A stretch of DNA of 64,000 bases, from positions 269,755,426-269,819,425 of the forward strand of contig CP136063.1 of the NCBI GenBank assembly GCA_032622095.1. The letters run 5' to 3'. The translations under genes were made by a program, and so were the position numbers. This document shows, piece after piece, positions 21,399 through 35,500 of this stretch (position 1 is its first letter; the number at the start of each line of letters is the position of its first letter). This DNA is from Siphonodentalium dalli. Lineage: Eukaryota; Mollusca; Scaphopoda; Gadilida; Siphonodentaliidae. Under the pieces are notes generated by a model. It saw only the letters and a list, made by a program, of their open reading frames with translations. It ran no database searches and had not been told where the DNA came from.

Positions 21399-21780
21399 AT
21401 TTGAGTCGGACATAGATTACCTTAGCTGCAGGCAATCAATGCAATATATGTAAACTATGTAGAAAAAGAAATTATTGAATGAAGTGTAGTGAATATGATG
21501 CGTCACTTTAATATTTGAGTCGGACATAGCTTACCTTGCCTGAAGGCAATCAATGCAATAAGTGATGTAGAAACAGAAATTATTGAATGAAGTGTAATGA
21601 ATATGAAGCGTCATTTTAATGCAATATCGATTGGGTGGAAGAGAAATGTCACTTTAATAGTTAACGATGATATACATATAGAATTATAGATTATCCCACT
21701 GAAGACGATCAATGCAACGAACAGTGTAGAAATGAATAAATCAATGTGTGAACATAAAGTCTCACTTTAATGAAATATTG
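21399..21780 (+). repeat. ~114-bp direct repeat, two clear copies and a diverged third
   Basis: atttgagtcggacatag begins at 21399 and again at 21513. Both continue with ggcaatcaatgcaat, gaaattattgaatgaagtg and cactttaat/cattttaat. A weaker third copy (gacgatcaatgcaacgaac, tcactttaatg) lies around 21675-21780. Confidence 0.65.
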
Positions 21781-21872
21781 AGATGATGGAATCAACGATG
21801 AATTTGCAATTTCTTTAATGATGAAATTGGTTTACATATACATGTATATGCAGCTCAAAATGTGAATTGACT

Positions 21873-22520
21873 GAAATGTAATTATGAAAGTGTCAATGGC
21901 ACTGTAGCTAACGTGGAAAGGGAATAATTTCATGTGTTACAGTTAATGGAGCGATTAGGAATGTGGAAAGTTGAAAGGCCTAGTTATGCAAAGATTAAAA
22001 TCAAAGATGGCCGCGACAGCCATGTTTTTTGGCAAATGACCCAAAAAAGACTCCTTCCTATTTACATGTCATTGTTAACATCCCTCACAAATTTCATGAT
22101 GATCCGACAAAAGATACGACATGTAGCCCGTGTCAAAGGATTTAGTTGTGTAAAGAGTAAAATACAAGATGGCTGCTGGCTACCAGGTTTTTTGGTTGAA
22201 TTTAAAATGAATCTTTTCCCATCTACATGTAATTGTTAACATCCATGACAAATCTCATGATGATTGGACCAAAGATTCGACTTGTAGCCCTTGACAAAGA
22301 ATTTAGTCATGCAAAGTGTATAATCCAAGATGGCTGCTGGCGGCCATGTTTTTGGCCGAACAACCCCAAAATTACTCGTTTCCCATCTACATGTCAATTT
22401 TAACATCCATGACAAATGTAATGAAAGTGTCAATGACACTGTAGCTTAACTAAGTAGGGGAATGATTTAATGGTTGACAGTAAATGGAGGAATAGGAAAG
22501 GTGCTAATTGAAATGTCTAA
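21873..22520 (+). repeat. flank segment duplicated on either side of the first satellite monomers
   Basis: About 100 bp at 21873-21975 (with gaaagtgtcaatggcactg and gttaatggagcgattagga) recurs in diverged form at 22410-22520 (gaaagtgtcaatgacactg, gtaaatggaggaatagga). The first satellite monomers lie between, so flank and monomers were duplicated together. Confidence 0.6.
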
Positions 22521-23645
22521 GTAAGACTAGATGTACATGTCAATATCAACATTCATGACAGGTTTCATAATGATCGTATCAGGGATGTGGTGATTATGGT
22601 GTGCCAAAGGATTTATTGATGCAAAGAGTAAATTCTAAAATGGCCAATGGCAGCCATGTTTTTTTCCGAATTACCCGAAAATGACCTGTTCCCATCTACA
22701 ACCTTTACAAATCTCATCATGATCTGAACCAAGTTACGACCTGTAGCCTATGCCAATGGATTTAGTCATGCAAAGAGTAAAATCCAAGATGGCTGCTGGT
22801 GGCCATGTTTTTCGGCTGAACGACCCCAAAATAACTCGTTTCCCATCTACATGTCATTGTTAACATCCATGACACATTTCATGAAGTTCCGACCAAAGCT
22901 ACGACCTGTAGCCCGCACCAAAGGATTTAGTCATGCAAAGAGTAAAATCCAATATGGCTGCTGGCGGACATGTTTTTTATCCAAACGACCCCAAAAACAC
23001 TCGTTCCCATCTACATGTTAATATTAACATCCATGATAAATATTATGATGATCAGACGAACAGTACGACCTGTAGCCCGTGCCAATGGATTGAATTTTGA
23101 AATCCAAGATGGCCGCCAGTGGCCGTGTTTTTTGGTCGTATGACCCCAAAATGACTCATTCCCATCTACATGTCAATATCAACATTCATAACAAATTTTA
23201 TAAAGATCAGACCAAAGGTACGACCTGTAGCCCGCGCCAAAGGATTTAGTCATGCAAAGAGTAAAATCTAGGATGGCTGCTGGCGGCCATGTTTGTTGAC
23301 CGAACGACCCCAAAATCACTCGTTCCCATACAAATGTCATTGTTAACATCCATGACAAATTTCATGAAGTTCTGACCAAAGCTACAACCTGTAGCCCGCG
23401 ACAAAGAATTTAGTCATGCAAAGAGTAAAATCCAAGATGGCTGCTGGCGGCCATGATTTTTGGCTGAACGACCCCAAAATCATTCGTTCCCATCTACATG
23501 TCAATATTAACATCCATGACAAATTTCATGATGATCAGACGAACAGTACGATCTGTAGCCCGCGCCAATGGATTGAATTTTGAAATCCAAGATGGCCACC
23601 AGCGGCCATTCGTTCTCATCATGTCAAGGTCAACATTCGTGACAA
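21985..23645 (+). repeat. giant satellite, diverged left edge
   Basis: The monomers of ~155-165 bp share the blocks gcaaagagtaaaatccaaga, tggctgctggcggccatg, ttcccatctacatgtcaa and catgacaaatttcat with the rest of the array. They differ from one another far more than the monomers beyond about 25 kb do, and no higher-order period is evident here. Such decay is usual at the edge of a satellite, where exchange rarely homogenises units. Confidence 0.85.
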
Positions 23646-23732
23646 ATTTCATAAAGAGGGACACACGCACACACGGACGACGGACGCCAAACCATGGCAA
23701 TAGCTCAAACTTACAAAGTAAGTTGAGCTAAT
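23646..23732 (+). other. Helitron-like 3' end: GACGGACG-rich tail plus terminal hairpin
   Basis: After a truncated monomer comes acacggacgacggacgcc, then tagctcaaacttac, a 3-base loop, gtaagttgagcta and an A. The stem (about 23700-23731) is almost perfect, and the sequence ends in CTAA followed by T. A short hairpin close to a CTRR terminus is the classic Helitron 3' signature. Satellite monomers resume immediately afterwards. This is the only such tail I saw in the array. Confidence 0.5.
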
Positions 23733-24840
23733 AATGATCCGACAAAAGATACGACCTGTAGCCCGTGCTAATGGATTGAAATTTGAAATCCAAGATGACC
23801 GCTGGCGGCCATGTTTTTTGGTCAAAAGACCCCAAAATGACTCGTTCCCATCTACATTGTACATGTCAATAGCCATGACAAATATCATAATGATCTGACC
23901 AAAGGTACGACCTAGAGCATGTGCCGAAGGATTTAGTCATGAAAAGAGTAAAATCCAAGATGCTCATGACGGCCATATTTTTTGGTCGAACTACCCCAAA
24001 ATGACTCATTCCCATCAGCCTGTCATTATTAACATCCATGACAAATTTCATGATAATCAGACGAACAGTACGACATGAAGACCGCGCCAATCGATTTAAT
24101 TTTGAAATCAAAGATGGCTGCCAGCGGCCATGTTTTTTGGCCAAATTACCCCAAAATGACTCATTCCCATCTACATGTCAATGTCAACATTCATGACAAA
24201 TTTCATAATAATCTGACCAAAGTTAGGACCTGTAGCCTGTGCCAAAGGATTTAGTCATGCAAAGAGTAAAATCCAAGATGGCTGCTGACGGCCATGTCTT
24301 TTGACCGAATGACCCCAAAAGTACTCGTTCCCATTTACATGTCAAGGTCAACAGCCATGACAAATTTCATGAAGATCCGACCAAAGCTACGACCTGTAGC
24401 CCGCGCCGAATGATTTAGTCATGCAAAGAGTAAAATCCAAGATGGCTACTGGTGGCCATGTTTTTTGGCCTAACGACCCCAAAATAACTCGGAGCCATCT
24501 ACATGTCAATATTAACATCTATGACAAATTTCATGATAATCAGACGAACAGTACGACCTGTAGACCGCGCCGATCTATTTAATTTTGAAATCAAAGATGG
24601 CTGCCAGCGGCCATGTTTTTTGGCCAAATTACCCCAAAATGACTCATTCCCATCTACATATCAATGTCAACATTCATGACAAATTTCATAATAATCTGAC
24701 CAAAGTTAGGACCTGTAGCCTGTGCCAAAGGATTTAGTCATGCAAAGAGTAAAATACAAGATGGCTGCGGGCGGCCATGTCTTTTGACCGAATGACCCCA
24801 AAATGACTAGTTCCCATTTACATGCCAAGGTCAACAGCCG
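23733..24840 (+). repeat. giant satellite, transition zone
   Basis: The monomers after the hairpin tail progressively approach the A, B and C types of the main array. A regular order of types begins toward the right end of this stretch. Confidence 0.75.
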
Positions 24841-25499
24841 CGACAAATTTCATGTTTTTTGGCCTAACGATCCCAAAATATCTCGTTCCCATCTACATGT
24901 CAATATTAACATCTATGACAAATTTCATGATACTCAGACGAACAGTACGACCTGTAGACCGCGCCAATCTATTTAATTTTGAAATCAAAGATGGCTGCCA
25001 GCAGCTAAGCTTTTGGCCAAATTACCCCAAAATGACTCATTCCCATCTACATGTCAATGTCAACATTCATGACAAATTTCATAATAATCTGACCAAAGTT
25101 AGGACCTGTAGCCTGTGCCAAAGGATTTAGTCATGCAAAGAGTAAAATCCAAGATGGCTGCTGGCGGCCATGTCTTTTGACCGAATGACCCCAAAAGGAC
25201 TCGTTCCCATTTACATGTCAAGGTCAACAGCCATGACAAATTTCATGAAGATCCGACCAAAGCTACGACCTGTAGCCTGCGCCGAAGGATTTAGTCATGC
25301 AAAGAGTAAAATCCAAGATGGCTACTGTTGGCCATGTTTTTTGACCTAACGACCCCAAAATAACTCGTTGCCATCTACATGTCACTATTAACATCTATGA
25401 CAAATTTCATGATAATCAGACGAACAGTACGACCTGTAGACCGCGCCAATCTATTTAATTTAGAAATCAAAGATGGCTGCCAGCGGCCATGTTTTTTAG

Positions 25500-28410
25500 C
25501 CAAATTACCCCAAAATGACTCATTCCCATCTACATGTCAATGTCAACATTCATGACAAATTTCATAATAATCTGACCAAAGTTAGGACCTGTAGCCTGTG
25601 CCAAAGGATTTAGTCATGCAAAGAGTAAAATCCAAGATGGCTGCTGGCGGCCATGTCTTTTGACCGAATGACCCCAAAATGACTCGTTCCCATTTACATG
25701 TCAAGGTCAACAGCCACGATAAATTTTATGAAGATCCGACCAAAGCTACGACCTGTAGCCCGCGCCAAAGGATTTAGTCATGCAAAGAGTAAAATCCAAG
25801 ATGGCTACTGGTGGCCATGTTTTTTGGCCTAACGATCCCAAAATATCTCGTTCCCATCTACATGTCTATATTAACATCTATGACAAATTTCATGATAATC
25901 AGACGAACAGTACGACCTGTAGACTGCGCCAATCTATTTAATTTTGAAGTCAAAGATGGCTGCCAGCAGCTAAGCTTTTGGCCAAATTACCCCAAAATGA
26001 ATCATTCCCATCTACATGTCAATGTCAACATTCATGACAAATTTCATAATAATCTGACCAAAGTTAGGACCTGTAGCCTGTGCCAAAGGATTTAGTCATG
26101 CAAAGAGTAAAATCCAAGATGGCTGCTGGCGGCCATGTCTTTTGACCGAATGACCCCAAAAGGACTCGTTCCCATTTACATGTCAAGGTCAACAGCCATG
26201 ACAAATTTCATGAAGATCCGATCAAAGCTACGACCTGTAGCCCGCGCCGAAGGATTTAGTCATGCAAAGAGTAAAATCCAAGATGGCTACTGGTGGCCAT
26301 GTTTTTTGGCCTAACGACCCCAAAATAACTCGTTGCCATCTACATGTCACTATTAACATCTATGACAAATTTCATGATAATCAGACGAACAGTACGACCT
26401 GTAGACCGCGCCAATCTATTTAATTTTGAAATCAAAGATGGCTGCCAGCGGCCATGTTTTTTGGCCAAATTACCCCAAAATGACTCATTCCCATCTACAT
26501 GTCAATGTCAACATTCATGACAAATTTCATAATAATCTGACCAAAGTTAGGACCTGTAGCCTGTCCCAAAGGATTAAGTCATGCAAAGAGTAAAATCCAA
26601 GATGGCTGCTGGCGGCCATGTCTTTTGACCGAATGACCCCAAAAGGTCTCGTTCCCATTTGCATTTCAATGTCAACAGCCATGACAAATTTCACGAAGAT
26701 CCGACCAAAGCGACGACCTGTAGCCCGCGCCAAAGGATTTAGTCATGCAAAGATTAAAATCCAAGATGCTCATGAGTCATGACGGCCATGTTTTTTGGCC
26801 AAACTACCCCAAAGTGACTCGTTCCCATCTGCCTGTCATTATTAACATCCATGACAAATTTCATGATAATCAGACGAACAGTACGACCTGTAGACCGCGC
26901 CAATCTATTTAATTTTGAAATCAAAGATGGCTGCCAGCGGCCATGTTTTTTTGCCAAATTACCCCAAAATGACTCATTCCCATCTACATGTCAATGTCAA
27001 CATTCATGACAAATTTCATAATAATCTGACCAAAGTTAGGACCTGTAGCCTGTGCCAAAGGATTTAGTCATGCAAAGAGTAAAATCCAAGATGGCTGCTG
27101 GCGGCCATGTCTTTTGACCGAATGACCCCAAAATGACTCGTTCCCATTTACATGTCAAGGTCAACAGCCACGATAAATTTTATGAAGATCCGACCAAAGC
27201 TACGACCTGTAGCCCGCGCCAAAGGATTTAGTCATGCAAAGAGTAAAATCCAAGATGGCTACTGGTGGCCATGTTTTTTGGCCTAACGATCCCAAAATAT
27301 CTCGTTCCCATCTACATGTCTATATTAACATCTATGACAAATTTCATGATAATCAGACGAACAGTACGACCTGTAGACTGCGCCAATCTATTTAATTTTG
27401 AAGTCAAAGATGGCTGCCAGCAGCTAAGCTTTTGGCCAAATTACCCCAAAATGAATCATTCCCATCTACATGTCAATGTCAACATTCATGACAAATTTCA
27501 TAATAATCTGACCAAAGTTAGGACCTGTAGCCTGTGCCAAAGGATTTAGTCATGCAAAGAGTAAAATCCAAGATGGCTGCTGGCGGCCATGTCTTTTGAC
27601 CGAATGACCCCAAAAGGACTCGTTCCCATTTACATGTCAAGGTCAACAGCCATGACAAATTTCATGAAGATCCGACCAAAGCTACGACCTGTAGCCCGCG
27701 CCGAAGGATTTAGTCATGCAAAGAGTAAAATCCAAGATGGCTACTGGTGGCCATGTTTTTTGGCCTAACGACCCCAAAATAACTCGTTGCCATCTACATG
27801 TCACTATTAACATCTATGACAAATTTCATGATAATCAGACGAACAGTACGACCTGTAGACCGCGCCAATCTATTTAATTTTGAAATCAAAGATGGCTGCC
27901 AGCGGCCATGTTTTTTGGCCAAATTACCCCAAAATGACTCATTCCCATCTACATGTCAATGTCAACATTCATGACAAATTTCATAATAATCTGACCAAAG
28001 TTAGGACCTGTAGCCTGTCCCAAAGGATTAAGTCATGCAAAGAGTAAAATCCAAGATGGCTGCTGGCGGCCATGTCTTTTGACCGAATGACCCCAAAAGG
28101 TCTCGTTCCCATTTGCATTTCAATGTCAACAGCCATGACAAATTTCACGAAGATCCGACCAAAGCGACGACCTGTAGCCCGCGCCAAAGGATTTAGTCAT
28201 GCAAAGATTAAAATCCAAGATGCTCATGAGTCATGACGGCCATGTTTTTTGGCCAAACTACCCCAAAGTGACTCGTTCCCATCTGCCTGTCATTATTAAC
28301 ATCCATGACAAATTTCATGATAATCAGACGAACAGTACGACCTGTAGACCGCGCCAATCTATTTAATTTTGAAATCAAAGATGGCTGCCAGCGGCCATGT
28401 TTTTTTGCCA
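25500..28410 (+). repeat. two tandem 1,454-bp higher-order units
   Basis: Landmarks recur exactly 1,454 bp apart. For example, the variant block around 25811-26095 is repeated at 27265-27549, and the segments at 26527 and 26754 recur at 27981 and 28208. The unit is three trimers. Confidence 0.85.
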
Positions 28411-29579
28411 AATTACCCCAAAATGACTCATTCCCATCTACATGTCAATGTCAACATTCATGACAAATTTCATAATAATCTGACCAAAGTTAGGACCTGT
28501 AGCCTGTGCCAAAGGATTTAGTCATGCAAAGAGTAAAATCCAAGATGGCTGCTGGCGGCCATGTCTTTTGACCGAATGACCCCAAAATGACTCATTCCCA
28601 TTTACATGTCAAGGTCAACAGCCATGACACATTTCATGAAGATCCGACCAAAGCTACGACCTGTAGCCCGCGCCAAAGGATTTAGTCATGCAAAGATTAA
28701 AATCCAAGATGGCTACTGGTGGCCATGTTTTTTGGCCTAACGACCCCAAAATAACTCGTTGCCATCTACATGTCAATATTAACATCTATGACAAATTTCA
28801 TGATAATCAGACGAACAGTACGACCTGTAGACCGCGCCAATCTATTTAATTTTGAAATCAAAGATGGCTGCCAGCGGCCATGTTCTTTGGCCAAATTACC
28901 CCAAAATGACTCATTCCCATCTACATGTCAATGTCAACATTCATGACAAATTTCATAATAATCTTACCAAAGTTAGGACCTGTAGCCTGTCCCAAAGGAT
29001 TTAGTCATGCAAAGAGTAAAATCCAAGATGGCTGCTGGCGGCCATGTCTTTTGACCGAATGACCCCAAAAGGACTCGTTCCCATTTACATGTCAATGTCA
29101 ACAGCCATGACAAATTTCACGAAGATCCGACCAAAGCTACGACCTGTAGCCCGCGCCAAAGGATTTAGTCATGCAAAGATTAAAATCCAAGATGCTCATG
29201 AGTCATGACGGCCATGTTTTTTGGCCAAACTACCCCAAAGTGACTCGTTCCCATCTACATGTCAATATTAACATCTATGACAAATTTCATGATAATCAGA
29301 CGAACAGTACGACCTGTAGACTGCGCCAATCTATTTAATTTTGAAATCAAAGATGGCTGCCAGCAGCTAAGCTTTTGGCCAAATTACCCCAAAATGACTT
29401 ATTCCCATCTACATGTCAATGTCAACATTCATGACAAATTTCATAATAATCTGACCAAAGTTAGGACCTGTAGCCTGTGCCAAAGGATTTAGTCATGCAA
29501 AGAGTAAAATCCAAGATGGCTGCTGGCGGCCATGTCTTTTGACCGAATGACCCCAAAAGGACTCGTTCCCATTTACATG

Positions 29580-32500
29580 TCAAGGTCAACAGCCATGACA
29601 TATTTCATGAAGATCCGATCAAAGCTACGACCTGTAGCCCGCGCCGAAGGATTTAGTCATGCAAAGAGTAAAATCCAAGATGGCTACTGGTGGCCATGTT
29701 TTTTGGCCTAACGACCCCAAAATAACTCGTTGCCATCTACATGTCACTATTAACATCTATGACAAATTTCATGATAATCAGACGAACAGTACGACCTGTA
29801 GACCGCGCCAATCTATTTAATTTTGAAATCAAAGATGGCTGCCAGCGGCCATGTTTTTTGGCCAAATTACCCCAAAATGACTCATTCCCATCTACATGTC
29901 ATTGTCAACATTCATGACAAATTTCATAATAATCTGACCAAAGTTAGGACCTGTAGCCTGTCCCAAAGGATTTAGTCATGCAAAGAGTAAAATCCAAGAT
30001 GGCTGCTGGCGGCCATGTCTTATGACCGAATGACCCCAAAAGGACTCGTTCCCATTTGCATGTCAATGTCAACAGCCATGACAAATTTCACGAAGGTCCG
30101 ACCAAAGCTACGACCTGTAGCCCGCGCCAAAGGATTTAGTCATGCAAAGATTAAAATCCAAGATGGCTACTGGTGGCCATGTTTTTTGGCCTAACGACCC
30201 CAAAATAACTCGTTGCCATCTACATGTCAATATTAACATCTATGACAAATTTCATGATAATCAGACGAACAGTACGACCTGTAGACCGCGCCAATCTATT
30301 TAATTTTGAAATCAAAGATGGCTGCCAGCGGCCATGTTCTTGGGCCAAATTACCCCAAAATGACTCATTCCCATCTACATGTCAATGTCAACATTCATGA
30401 CAAATTTCATAATAATCTGACCAAAGTTAGGACCTGTAGCCTGTCCCAAAAGATTTAGTCATGCAAAGAGTAAAATCCAAGATGGCTGTTGGCGGCCATG
30501 TCTTTTGACCGAATGACCCCAAAAGGACTCGTTCCCATTTACATGTCAATGTCAACAGCCATGACAAATTTCACGAAGATCCGACCAAAGCTACGACCTG
30601 TAGCCCGCGCCAAAGGATTTAGTCATGCAAAGATTAAAATCCAAGATGCTCATGAGTCATGACGGCCATGTTTTTTGGCCAAACTACCCCAAAGTGACTC
30701 GTTCCCATCTACATGTCAATATTAACATCTATGACAAATTTCATGATAATCAGACGAACAGTACGACCTGTAGACTGCGCCAATCTATTTAATTTTGAAA
30801 TCAAAGATGGCTGCCAGCAGCTAAGCTTTTGGCCAAATTACCCCAAAATGACTCATTCCCATCTACATGTCAATGTCAACATTCATGACAAATTTCATAA
30901 TAATCTGACCAAAGTTAGGACCTGTAGCCTGTGCCAAAGGATTTAGTCATGCAAAGAGTAAAATCCAAGATGGCTGCTGGCGGCCATGTCTTTTGACCGA
31001 ATGACCCCAAAAGGACTCGTTCCCATTTACATGTCAAGGTCAACAGTAATGACAAATTTCATGAAGATCCGATCAAAGCTACGACCTGTAGCCCGCGCCG
31101 AAGGATTTAGTCATGCAAAGAGTAAAATCCAAGATGGCTACTGGTGGCCATGTTTTTTGGCCTAACGACCCCAAAATAACTCGTTGCCATCTACATGTCA
31201 CTATTAACATCTATGACAAATTTCATGATAATCAGACGAACAGTACGACCTGTAGACCGCGCCAATCTATTTAATTTTGAAATCAAAGATGGCTGCCAGC
31301 GGCCATGTTTTTTGGCCAAATTACCCCAAAATGACTCATTCCCATCTACATGTCATTGTCAACATTCATGACAAATTTCATAATAATCTGACCAAAGTTA
31401 GGACCTGTAGCCTGTCCCAAAGGATTTAGTCATGCAAAGAGTAAAATCCAAGATGGCTGCTGGCGGCCATGTCTTTTGACCGAATGACCCCAAAAGGACT
31501 CGTTCCCATTTGCATGTCAATGTCAACAGCCATGACAAATTTCACGAAGGTCCGACCAAAGCTACGACCTGTAGCCCGCGCCAAAGGATTTAGTCATGCA
31601 AAGATTAAAATCCAAGATGGCTACTGGTGGCCATGTTTTTTGGCCTAACGACCCCAAAATAACTCGTTGCCATCTACATGTCAATATTAACATCTATGAC
31701 AAATTTCATGATAATCAGACGAACAGTACGACCTGTAGACCGCGCCAATCTATTTAATTTTGAAATCAAAGATGGCTGCCAGCGGCCATGTTCTTGGGCC
31801 AAATTACCCCAAAATGACTCATTCCCATCTACATGTCAATGTCAACATTCATGACAAATTTCATAATAATCTGACCAAAGTTAGGACCTGTAGCCTGTCC
31901 CAAAAGATTTAGTCATGCAAAGAGTAAAATCCAAGATGGCTGTTGGCGGCCATGTCTTTTGACCGAATGACCCCAAAAGGACTCGTTCCCATTTACATGT
32001 CAATGTCAACAGCCATGACAAATTTCACGAAGATCCGACCAAAGCTACGACCTGTAGCCCGCGCCAAAGGATTTAGTCATGCAAAGATTAAAATCCAAGA
32101 TGCTCATGAGTCATGACGGCCATGTTTTTTGGCCAAACTACCCCAAAGTGACTCGTTCCCATCTACATGTCAATATTAACATCTATGACAAATTTCATGA
32201 TAATCAGACGAACAGTACGACCTGTAGACTGCGCCAATCTATTTAATTTTGAAATCAAAGATGGCTGCCAGCAGCTAAGCTTTTGGCCAAATTACCCCAA
32301 AATGACTCATTCCCATCTACATGTCAATGTCAACATTTATGACAAATTTCATTATAATCTGACCAAAGTTAGGACCTGTAGCCTGTGCCAAAGGATTTAG
32401 TCATGCAAAGAGTAAAATCCAAGATGGCTGCTGGCGGCCATGTCTTTTGACCGAATGACCCCAAAAGGACTCGTTCCCATTTATATGTCAAGGTCAACAG

Positions 32501-35500
32501 CCATGACAAATTTCATGAAGATCCGACCAAAGCTACGACCTGTAGCCTGCGCCGAAGGATTTAGTCATGCAAAGAGTAAAATCCAAGATGGCTACTGGTG
32601 GCCATGTTTTTTGGCCTAACGACCCCAAAATAACTCGTTGCCATCTACATGTCAATATTAACATCTATGACAAATTTCATGATAATCAGACGAACAGTAC
32701 GACCTGTAGACCGCGCCAATCTATTTAATTTTGAAATCAAAGATGGCTGCCAGCGGCCATGTTCTTTGGCCAAATTACCCCAAAATGACTCATTCCCATC
32801 TACATGTCAATGTCAACATTCATGACAAATTTAATAATAATCTGACCAAAGTTAGGACCTGTAGCCTGTCCCAAAGGATTTAGTCATGCAAAGAGTAAAA
32901 TCCAAGATGGCTGCTGGCGGCCATGTCTTTTGACCGAATGACCCCAAAAGGACTCGTTCCCATTTACATGTCAATGTCAACAGCCATGACAAATTTCACG
33001 AAGATCCGACCAAAGCTACGACCTGTAGCCCGCGCCAAAGGATTTAGTCATGCAAAGATTAAAATCCAAGATGCTCATGAGTCATGACGGCCATGTTTTT
33101 TGGCCAAACTACCCCAAAGTGACTCTTTCCCATCTACATGTCAATATTAACATCTATGACAAATTTCATGATAATCAGACGAACAGTACGACCTGTAGAC
33201 TGCGCCAATCTATTTAATTTTGAAATCAAAGATGGCTGCCAGCAGCTAAGCTTTTGGCCAAATTACCCCAAAATGACTCATTCCCATCTACATGTCAATG
33301 TCAACATTCATGACAAATTTCATAATAATCTGACCAAAGTTAGGACCTGTAGCCTGTGCCAAAGGATTTAGTCATGCAAAGAGTAAAATCCAAGATGGCT
33401 ACTGGTGGCCATGTTTTTTGGCCTAACGACCCCAAAATAACTCGTTGCCATCTACATGTCACTATTAACATCTATGACAAATTTCATGATAATCAGACGA
33501 ACAGTACGACCTGTAGACCGCGCCAATCTATTTAATTTTGAAATCAAAGATGGCTGCCAGCGGCCATGTTTTTAGGCAAAATTACCCCAAAATGACTCAT
33601 TCCCATCTACATGTCAATGTCAACATTCATGACAAATTTCATAATAATCTGACCAAAGTTAGGACCTGTAGCCTGTGCCAAAGGATTTAGTCATGCAAAG
33701 AGTAAAATCCAAGATGGCTGCTGGCGGCCATGTCTTTTGACCGAATGACCCCAAAAGGACTCGTTCCCATTTACATGTCAAGGTCAACAGCAATGACAAA
33801 TTTCATGAAGATCCGATCAAAGCTACGACCTGTAGCCCGCGCCGAAGGATTTAGTCATGCAAAGAGTAAAATCCAAGATGGCTACTGGTGGCCATGTTTT
33901 TTGGCCTAACGACCCCAAAATAACTCGTTGCCATCTACATGTCACTATTAACATCTATGACAAATTTCATGATAATCAGACGAACAGTACGACCTGTAGA
34001 CCGCGCCAATCTATTTAATTTTGAAATCAAAGATGGCTGCCAGCGGCCATGTTTTTTGGCCAAATTACCCCAAAATGACTCATTCCCATCTACATGTCAT
34101 TGTCAACATTCATGACAAATTTCATAATAATCTGACCAAAGTTAGGACCTGTAGCCTGTCCCAAAGGATTTAGTCATGCAAAGAGTAAAATCCAAGATGG
34201 CTGCTGGCGGCCATGTCTTTTGACCGAATGACCCCAAAAGGACTCGTTCCCATTTGCATGTCAATGTCAACAGCCATGACAAATTTCACGAAGGTCCGAC
34301 CAAAGCTACGACCTGTAGCCCGCGCCAAAGGATTTAGTCATGCAAAGATTAAAATCCAAGATGGCTACTGGTGGCCATGTTTTTTGGCCTAACGACCCCA
34401 AAATAACTCGTTGCCATCTACATGTCAATATTAACATCTATGACAAATTTCATGATAATCAGACGAACAGTACGACCTGTAGACCGCGCCAATCTATTTA
34501 ATTTTGAAATCAAAGATGGCTGCCAGCGGCCATGTTCTTGGGCCAAATTACCCCAAAATGACTCATTCCCATCTACATGTCAATGTCAACATTCATGACA
34601 AATTTCATAATAATCTGACCAAAGTTAGGACCTGTAGCCTGTCCCAAAAGATTTAGTCATGCAAAGAGTAAAATCCAAGATGGCTGTTGGCGGCCATGTC
34701 TTTTGACCGAATGACCCCAAAAGGACTCGTTCCCATTTACATGTCAATGTCAACAGCCATGACAAATTTCACGAAGATCCGACCAAAGCTACGACCTGTA
34801 GCCCGCGCCAAAGGATTTAGTCATGCAAAGATTAAAATCCAAGATGCTCATGAGTCATGACGGCCATGTTTTTTGGCCAAACTACCCCAAAGTGACTCGT
34901 TCCCATCTACATGTCAATATTAACATCTATGACAAATTTCATGATAATCAGACGAACAGTACGACCTGTAGACTGCGCCAATCTATTTAATTTTGAAATC
35001 AAAGATGGCTGCCAGCAGCTAAGCTTTTGGCCAAATTACCCCAAAATGACTCATTCCCATCTACATGTCAATGTCAACATTCATGACAAATTTCATAATA
35101 ATCTGACCAAAGTTAGGACCTGTAGCCTGTGCCAAAGGATTTAGTCATGCAAAGAGTAAAATCCAAGATGGCTGCTGGCGGCCATGTCTTTTGACCGAAT
35201 GACCCCAAAAGGACTCGTTCCCATTTACATGTCAAGGTCAACAGTAATGACAAATTTCATGAAGATCCGATCAAAGCTACGACCTGTAGCCCGCGCCGAA
35301 GGATTTAGTCATGCAAAGAGTAAAATCCAAGATGGCTACTGGTGGCCATGTTTTTTGGCCTAACGACCCCAAAATAACTCGTTGCCATCTACATGTCACT
35401 ATTAACATCTATGACAAATTTCATGATAATCAGACGAACAGTACGACCTGTAGACCGCGCCAATCTATTTAATTTTGAAATCAAAGATGGCTGCCAGCGG

